Of a stretch of 64,000 nucleotides of DNA, positions 57,871 to 64,000 are shown one piece after another. Positions within the stretch are counted from its first letter, which is position 1. Every line of letters begins with the position of its first letter. Position numbers and translations under genes: made by a program. The notes under the pieces are model-generated. The model was not told where the DNA came from, ran no database searches, and was given only the letters and a program-made list of their open reading frames with translations. The stretch comes from Paguma larvata (lineage: Eukaryota; Chordata; Mammalia; Carnivora; Viverridae): NCBI GenBank assembly GCA_030068075.1, contig CM057829.1, forward strand, positions 84,621,132 to 84,685,131, in the 5' to 3' direction.

Positions 57871-58219
57871 TAGGTCCATACAAAAACCTGCACGTGAATG
57901 TTTATAGTAGTTTCATTTATAGTTGCCAAACTTTGATGCGATACAGATATCCTTTGGCAGATAATTGATAAGCTGTGGTACAGCCAGACAATGGGATGTT
58001 ATTCAGCATTAAAAGAAACATCTCTCAAGCTTTGGAAAGACATTGAGAAACCTTCAATGTATGTTACAAAGTGAAAGAAGCCAATATGAAAAAGCTACAT
58101 ATTGTATGATTCCAACTTCATGACATTCTGGAAAAGGCAAAACTGTAGAGATAGCAAAAATCAATGTTTGCCAAACGTTAGCAGGGAGGAAGAATGAATA
58201 GAATACAGAGAAGGTTTTA

Positions 58220-58437
58220 TTGATTTTTTTGTTTCTTTTTAAGTTTATTTATTTATTTAGACAGAGAGTGAGTGCAAGCAGGGGAGGGGCAGAGAGAGAG
58301 GAGAGAGAGAGAACCCCAAACAGGCTCATCACTGTCAGAGATAGCCCAATGCTGAGTTCAAGCCCACGAACCAAGAGGTTATGACCTGAGCCAAAGTCAA
58401 GAGTTATGCTTAACCAACTGAGACACCCAGGCACCCC
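58220..58437 (-). mobile_element. CAN SINE, antisense, in L1 B 3' UTR
   Basis: Minus-strand SINE with head ending near 58437 (GGGGTGCCTGGGTGTCTCAG on the minus strand), GA-rich block and a T-rich left end. TAGAATACAGAGAAGGTTTT (from 58199) and TAGAACACAGAGGAGTTTTA (58438-58457) are an approximately 20-bp target duplication with three to four differences. Confidence 0.94.
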
Positions 58438-58755
58438 TAGAACACAGAGGAGTTTTAGGGCAGGAAAATCATTCTGTATGATATCATAATGATAGATATA
58501 TGCTGATACACATTTGTCTAAACCCACATAGTACAAATGCCAAGAGTAAATCCTAATGTAAATTATGAAGGTTATTAATAGGTCAGTGTAGATACACTGA
58601 CTATAACAAACCACTCTTGCATGGGTTGCTATTGGTGAGGGAGGCTGTGCGTTTGTGAGGGTAAAGGGTATATGAGATCTCTATATTCCACTCAATTTTT
58701 CTGTGAACCTAAAATCACTCTAAAAATTAAACTGTATTAATTGAAAAAACCCAAT

Positions 58756-59459
58756 TATTTGAAAAGTAGAAAGTTATTAACATTTTAGTAAGCATTTGAC
58801 AGTTACCTCCCTAGCATCCATTACCTCCTATTCATCTCTAATTCCTATGCTTATTTCCGAGTCATACATTACAGGCGGGATTACTCTTATCTCCAGTTCA
58901 ACCTCTATTTCTAGTAAGAACAAGAAGCATACTTAGTTCCGAACTTCTTTTCTCTTCTAGAAGTGATAGAAAGCAACAAAGAAAAGAGAGAGAAGCAGGG
59001 GCTCCAAGACAACTTTCAACTTTTAGATTACTTCAAAGTATTGAGCAGGAGCAAGAGCTACAAACTCCAAATTAGTTCTAACTACGGCTTAGGGTACATG
59101 AAAGAGCAGCAGGACCTGTGCAAGGGCCACCGTATGTGGCAGAAGGAATGGGGAGTTTGCTGGTGGCCTAACAGGGGCTGATCTCCGAGATCTCCAGCAC
59201 GTATATTAAGACAGCCTGAGGTATGTGCGGAACGGAGATTAAATGAAAGAAATCCTTGAAGGAGGTGGAGAAACATGCACAGAAAATGTGTGAGTGTACA
59301 CAGGTGAGATACCTAAGGAAGCATCTCTGGTAGAAGCAAACTGGGAAGTTGGGGACAGCAGCTCTTGGAATTATATATTAGAAAGAAACTTCTTGTAGTC
59401 CTGGGCTGCTGAGGAAAGCAAATAGTCCTTCATCTCCAAATACTATGTTAGTTATAATG
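58756..59459. other. Single-copy island between two LINE-1s
   Basis: About 700 bases with no transposon texture and higher GC than either flank. It contains the splice-flanked candidate exon listed separately. No promoter motif can be supported. Confidence 0.45.
58961..59303 (+). other. Candidate exon (coding or lncRNA), speculative
   Basis: A pyrimidine tract ending TTCTTTTCTCTTCTAG (58945-58960) is a strong-looking 3' splice site. CAG|GTGAGA at 59301-59309 is a near-perfect 5' splice site. The 343 bases between them would be an internal exon of ordinary to large size. A 73-codon stretch is open from 58963 to a stop at 59181 (segments 'QLLDYFKVLSRSKSYKLQIS' and 'CKGHRMWQKEWGVCWW'), which I do not recognise. 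Because the frame stops 120 bases before the donor, a non-coding transcript exon or chance is more likely than coding. Confidence 0.2.
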
Positions 59460-59601
59460 GTTTTTTGGTACATTTTTTAACAGGTTAAGAAAACCCCCTT
59501 CTATTTCTAGTTTGTGAAGTATTTTCCTTTCTTTTTTAAAGTTATGAGTGGGTGTTGAATTTTATCAAATGCTTTTTACATACCTACTAAAATCTCCATG
59601 C

Positions 59602-59863
59602 TTTTTAAAGTTTATTTCTGAGAGAGAGCAAATGAGTATGGGAGGGGCAGAGACAGAAGGAGGGAGGGAGGGAAGGGAGAGAGAGAGGGGGAGGTGGAAG
59701 AGAGAGGGAGGGAGAGAGAGAGAGAGAGGGAGGGAGAGAGAATCACAAGCAGGCTCTTATCAGTGCAGAGCCAGATGTGGAGTTCGAACTCATCAAATGT
59801 GAGATCATGACCTGAGTCAAACTCAAGAGTTGGATGCTTACTGACTGAGCCACCCAGATGCCC
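59602..59863 (-). mobile_element. CAN SINE, antisense, with expanded GA/GGGA tract
   Basis: Head at the right end (GGGGCATCTGGGTGGCTCAG on the minus strand, ending 59863), B-box region near 59785, then an unusually long purine tract at about 59630-59740 (GAGAG mixed with GGGAGGGAG units) and a tail at 59602. CTCCATG before (59594-59600) and CTCCATA after (59864-59870) are a possible short target duplication. Open frames on both strands here are low-complexity artefacts. Confidence 0.93.
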
Positions 59864-60419
59864 CTCCATATGGTGGTTTTAATTCCCTTCAAATAGGTTA
59901 TAAGACATGAAATGATTTTCAAATGCTAAGCCAGAATTGAATCTGTGGGCTAAACCCCAATCTGTCTTGATTATCTCCTTCTGTATTCCCGATTTGATTT
60001 GAGTTGATAAGAGCTTTGATGTCCATGCTGGTGGTTTTCTTTTCCTATGTCTATGTAGGTTTGGGTGCTACAATTATGCCGCCTTCGTGAGGAAAGTTAG
60101 GAAGTATTCCTTCTTTTATTTTCTTAGAGGTTTCTTAAATGATATTTTCTGTACCTAAAATATTCCACTAAATTTACCAGTGAAGACTTTGGGGCCAGAG
60201 TTTTATATTTAGAGATATACTTGAGAAAAAAAATAATTTGCAAAATATTCATATTTTCAGATTTTTATTGTGTTAATTTTCATCATTTACATTTTAAAGG
60301 AAATCACTTCTTTCAGATTGCTCAATTTGTTGGCACATAATTTTTCATAATATGCTCTTAAAATTGTTTATATTTCTGGGATATTGGTTGTGATCTCTAC
60401 TCTTTCATTCTTATTATAT

Positions 60420-60512
60420 GCGAGTGATGAATCACTAAATTCTATTCCTAAAACTAATATTGTGCTATATGCTGATTAAAATTTAAATAAGAACTTGAAA
60501 TATAAAAAAACA
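60420..60512 (+). mobile_element. Very short carnivore L1 3' tail, sense
   Basis: 'gagtgatgaatcactaaatt', 'ctattcctaaaactaatatt', 'gtgctatatgctgattaaaa' and 'aataagaacttgaaat' then A-rich. It parallels the last 95 bases of the L1 tail at 49.36-49.46 kb. Sits inside the antisense L1. CTTATTATA before and CTTATATTA after are a weak duplication. Confidence 0.8.
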
Positions 60513-60758
60513 AACAACTTATATTAAAAATATAGAAGAAACCATAGTGCAGATAAAAAAATAAATATATTCTAACTAAAAATAAACAATAAAAAATTAC
60601 TATTTCTAAATTGTTCTAATTATAAATTTCTAAATGGTTGTGTTTACATAATTTTTATAATATTCCCTTAATACATTTTTAATATTTCTTTTAATATCTC
60701 TAGTCACCTCTTTCATTCCTGGTATTAGTAATTTGTTCTCCCTCCTGCCTTGCACATG

Positions 60759-60775
60759 TGCACACACACACACAC
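60759..60775 (+). repeat. (CA)7 microsatellite
   Basis: Short CA run inside the antisense L1 region, bordered by 'tgcacatgtg' on its left. Confidence 0.85.
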
Positions 60776-61050
60776 GTTTGTTAGGGGTTTATCAATTTTG
60801 TTAATCATGTCAAAGAATGGAGTCTTTCGTTAAGTTTTAGCTTTATTTTCTGTTTGCATGGCTTTTATTTCATATTCTTCTGTTCTCATCTTACTTAGGG
60901 TTTATTGGATCTGTAAATTTATAGTAGTCAACAAAATTAGTTTTCTATCAATATTTTTCTTCCCTAATCATCTTTCAAATATTTTTCTCCATTCTTCTTC
61001 TTTTCTCCTTCTGCAGTTCTAAACGTTCATTATGATTGATTGCTTATTTT

Positions 61051-61960
61051 ACAAGTCTCTAAATCTCCATGCATTTTATTCAGTCTTTGTTCTTTAAATT
61101 GTTTTAAACATACAAATGTGTGTTTATACGTTTTTTAAGGTTACATCATCCTTTTTCTGTCATTTCCAATGTGCTTTGAATGCTAAATGAATTTTTCATT
61201 TTAATTATTATTTTCAGCTTTAACTTTTTCATTGGGTACATTTTTATCATGTGTTGAGATTCTCCATCTCTTCATCTTGACCGAAATTTCTTTCAAAGTT
61301 CTGGAGTATATTCATAATAGACATTTAAAAGTCCTTGTCTGATAATTACAGTTAGTTCTTCTCACAGTTGACTCTATTTCTTGCCTTTTCTCTTGAACAT
61401 GTATCATATTTTTTCTGATTCTTCACATTTTTAATGAATTTTGAATGTATATTGGGCTTCATAAATGTTACACTGTATAGGTTGTGGATTCTGCTCTATT
61501 CCTTGAAAGGGTTTGTTCTAGTACACAATTAACTTGACCAGACACAGGTTTCAGTCTCCTCAGCCGTGGCTGAAATCTGTACTTAACTATTTCAACTTCT
61601 AGTTGTTGCTTTTTTGCCAAGTACACTAAGGTCTCTTGTAGTATAATCAAGGATTCAAACACTTTTGTGCAGATTTAGGCGTTCACTGCCTCTGCAGCTC
61701 CCTCCATTATAGACCACCTCCCTACATTTCTGGCTACCCTACAAGATCTCAAAGCTCTCCTCTGTCACTTCAAGCCGCTGATGATAAAACTGTCTTCTAC
61801 ACTGACCTGCATGAGAATTTTGGGTAGCCCTTAGGCAGAAACAAACTGAAGCCTCATCTTTCAAGGATAAACAAAAACTATTTGTGATCAATCTCCAGTA
61901 CTTCATTATGTTATCTGTAGAAGGTTTTCTCTGCTCCTTCATCCCCAAGCTAATCTGCTA
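61051..61960 (-). repeat. Possible 5' continuation of the antisense LINE-1
   Basis: 'ttcttgccttttctcttgaa', 'catgtatcatattttttctg', 'gtatattgggcttcataaat' and 'ggttgtggattctgctctat' resemble an old, widely dispersed L1-associated 5' sequence in antisense. I cannot assign the family. The minus-strand open frames (61468-61662, 61739-61948) are not recognisable proteins. Confidence 0.4.
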
Positions 61961-62019
61961 TTAAAGGAAGCCAGACGTAAAGAGAAGAAGGAAGGAAGAA
62001 AAGCATTTATTTGTGAGTT

Positions 62020-62675
62020 AGAAAATAAAGAATATTTAGAAATGATGAATAAATGAACAAGCTGGTTCTTGGAAATAGTAAATGAAAATTTAATAAATAT
62101 AATTATTTAATAAAAATTAAATAGGCATTTAAAAGGACAAAACAAATTGTAAAAATAATAAATGTATCACAGAGTAGAGAAATAGAAGATATTAATCAAC
62201 TAACTAAATGGTTAGTCTAGAAAATGGGATAATAACTACACAAAAATGAAGTAATAACCGTAGCATAAGTACAGAAGGTACTAGGCATACTCACTTAGAA
62301 AAAAGAGAAAAGACATAAATTAAAATTATTAGAAAGGGAGGATATCACTATAAGCCCATAGACATTAAAAAGATAGCAAGGGAATACTAGAAACAAGTTA
62401 ATATCGTATACTCAACAACATCAGTGAAATGGGCACATTTTGTGAAAGACAAATTATCAAAACTCAAGTAAGAATAGAAACCTAAGAGGTCTACATCTAT
62501 TAAAGCAAATGAAAACTTTAAAACCTTCCAGTAAAGAAAGGAACAATGAACTTCAGTAGTCAATTTTACCAAGCACTGAAGGAAGAAACAATACCAATTC
62601 TACCCAGAGTCTTTCAGAAAACAGAAGAGGAAGGAATACTCCCCAATATAGAGCTGATATTACCCTGGGCCTGTC
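62020..62675 (+). mobile_element. Old LINE-1 ORF2 fragment, sense
   Basis: 'gacattaaaaagatagcaag' (62363), 'aaagacaaattatcaaaact' (62444), then a frame from 62546: 'FYQALKEETIPILPRVFQKT' and 'EEEGILPNIELILPW' matching L1 '[28 protein letters not shown]'. It ends abruptly at about 62670 in unrelated DNA. The 109-codon frame (62546-62875) is therefore half L1, half unrelated, and is not a gene. Confidence 0.75.
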
Positions 62676-62731
62676 CTCAATCCCAGTACCTTGATTTTCT
62701 ACTCATGAGTTGGACTACAGGGTGTTTTTAT

Positions 62732-62770
62732 ATTTCTTTCTTCCTTTCTTTCCTTTCTTTCTTTCTTTTT
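62732..62770 (+). repeat. (TTTC)n/(TTCC)n simple repeat
   Basis: Tetranucleotide pyrimidine repeat TTTC mixed with TTCC units, ending in T5. Confidence 0.9.
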
Positions 62771-64000
62771 ACTGTCACGCAGATAATGATAATATGCTGT
62801 GAACAGGTAGGCCCATACAAATATTCTTCGGGTCAGGTTGCAACCTGGCATGGCTATCATGGAAAGAATTGTTAATAGGTACTACAAGTCTTCAAACAAC
62901 CCTTGTTCTTTCAACCCAATTTTTCTTTAACATATATTGTTTAAATAATGTATGGGATATTCAGACCCTTAATTACTAAGTTACCACCCTTTAAAATGAT
63001 TGTTTAAATTTGCATTTAGCGATAAAGGAAGGTGTTTATATTTTTTAAACAAAAACGTAGCTGGCTGACCAAAATAAAAAATAAGATTTATATTTTAGAA
63101 GGTTGTGAGAGTATGTTTATAATTACATTAAAATGGTAAAAAGTCTGGATGTATCTATTCTGAAATGCTCACTTATATCTTGAGGTAGAATCAGAGTTGA
63201 TTTCAATTCAATATTTGCTTCTCTGTATTTACTATTTTATTCCCAAAACGATCATGTATTTCAGTTAACTGATTATATAAAAACAAAGGAAGATCACGGT
63301 GCCAAAAATGTGTGGAAACAAACTATCACAAAATTTAAGTAATCTAGGTAAGAGGGGATGACAGAAGTGGAGAGGGGACAAATGACCATATTCAAAAGAT
63401 AAAGAAGGTATAATTACTGAACTTGACTATTCCAAACTGTAATGTAAATTGGACTTTATTAACTTAGATTTTATTTCCTTAATAGAAGAGGAGATAAATA
63501 TCTTTGTCTCGTCTAATATCAGAAGTTTAGGAAGGAAAAAAATTGTCATTCTCTTAATAATTAAAACCTAAGAAATTTGAAAGTCTAATGGGTCTGAATT
63601 GTCTTTTACTTAGAGGGAATTTTCTTCTTCCTCTATGAGTCAGTTTACTCATTCAATCTTCCACTCGACCGACAACTTTTCAAAGATTTGATTCATCACA
63701 CAATTTGAGGGAGACAAAAGAAGAACAAGATATAATCTTTATGTTTATATCAAATTCTTCTAACACAGTAAAATCCTAGACTATTTTGGGTAAAATGAAG
63801 GGTAATTCTGATGCAGTCATTGACATAATTAATCAGGCCTGCTGTCTCCATCCAAAAATTCTAATCCACCATCTTTCAGCACAAAGAAACGGCATTGTGG
63901 GTCTTAGAAAAGCAAAATACTATGGAATTACTCATGTCTCCATGCCATTTTAAGTTATATACAGAGCCAGACCTCCAGGCGTGTTCACAGGAAACTCAGG
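62771..64000. other. Unassigned DNA to the end of the window
   Basis: About 1.2 kb without recognised gene or interspersed repeat. AT-rich, no supported open frame. Confidence 0.45.

Larger units (their letters stand above)
53790..58755 (+). mobile_element. LINE-1 copy B, sense, RT core deleted
   Basis: Same family as copy A: 5' region at about 53.85-54.6 kb ('gatttggtgagatttacttc' pairs with 'gatttggtggaagttacttc' at 6265), ORF1-like text (54.75-55.65 kb), ORF2 endonuclease (56.35-57.3 kb) and the region up to RT fingers (57.3-57.87 kb). After 'aaaccaaacaaaaacattac' (about 57850) the sequence jumps to the far 3' part ('acagccagacaatgggatgt', 57978) and 3' UTR ending near 58755. About 2 kb with the RT palm and thumb is missing. 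Two SINEs and a GT tract are nested. Confidence 0.85.
59460..61050 (-). mobile_element. LINE-1, antisense, old (ORF2 part)
   Basis: Plus-strand text is antisense L1 ORF2: 'gggtgttgaattttatcaaa' (59551), 'agttaggaagtattccttct' (60093), 'taccagtgaagactttgggg' (60175; the GFTGEFY site reversed), 'ggtttatcaattttgttaat' (60786). It includes an antisense SINE at 59602-59863 and a small sense L1 tail at 60420-60512. Strongly diverged. This is the only larger L1 in the window on the minus strand. Confidence 0.8.

Noticed and set aside
58961..59181. 73-codon frame as a definite protein
   Set aside because: No recognised domain, starts at a GTG near a splice acceptor and stops well before the donor. 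Kept only as a candidate exon.

Overview
This is nuclear DNA of a carnivoran mammal, most likely a cat or another feliform. The evidence is at least 19 tRNA-derived CAN SINEs. The better preserved ones open with a GGGGCGCCTGGGTGGCTCAG-type head, carry a (CT)n/TCTC block and end in AATAAATAAACATTAAAAA-type tails, which is the feliform form. Two young carnivore/felid-type LINE-1 3' ends (23.7-24.7 kb and 52.6-53.3 kb) agree with this. The window is visibly AT-rich. I found no convincing protein-coding gene, functional tRNA, rRNA or CRISPR array. It looks like a gene desert or a long intron.

Layout. 0-5.7 kb: mostly unassigned sequence, one old L2-like tail and one SINE. 5.9-9.85 kb: a sense LINE-1 (copy A) that lost its reverse-transcriptase core and carries four SINEs. 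9.9-13.7 kb: SINEs, an L2 tail and a single-copy island holding a perfect palindrome that fits a p53-family response element. 13.8-22.6 kb: three successive sense LINE-1 pieces (C, C2, C3). The ORF2 coordinate jumps back twice, and C holds a small inverted L1 insert between 27-bp repeats. 22.6-29.4 kb: SINEs, a twin-primed young L1, a MaLR LTR, L2/MIR/hAT fossils and single-copy DNA. 29.5-37.3 kb: a nearly full-length old LINE-1 (D) with 66-bp tandem units in its 5' region, a solitary ERV LTR, two SINEs and a small L1 tail nested in it. 37.3-53.3 kb: MIR and L2 fossils, a CT-rich block I cannot assign, three L1 3' ends and long single-copy stretches. 53.8-58.75 kb: LINE-1 copy B, a relative of A, again without its RT core. 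58.8-59.45 kb: a small island with a splice-flanked candidate exon. 59.46-61.05 kb: an antisense LINE-1, perhaps reaching 61.9 kb. 62.0-62.7 kb: an old LINE-1 piece. The rest is unassigned.

The elements do not work together as a system. They record layered retrotransposition, with SINEs inside L1s, an LTR inside an L1 and L1s inside L1s. All five larger LINE-1 ORF2 remnants are disabled, by stop codons, RT-core deletions or changed catalytic motifs. The items I would look at first are the palindromic p53-type site at 11509-11532, the inverted L1 insert at 18475-18667, the nested LTR at 31023-31584, the tandem 5' units of L1 D and the candidate exon at 58961-59303. I saw no sign of an undescribed biological system. 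All family names come from remembered consensus patterns, not from a database search.
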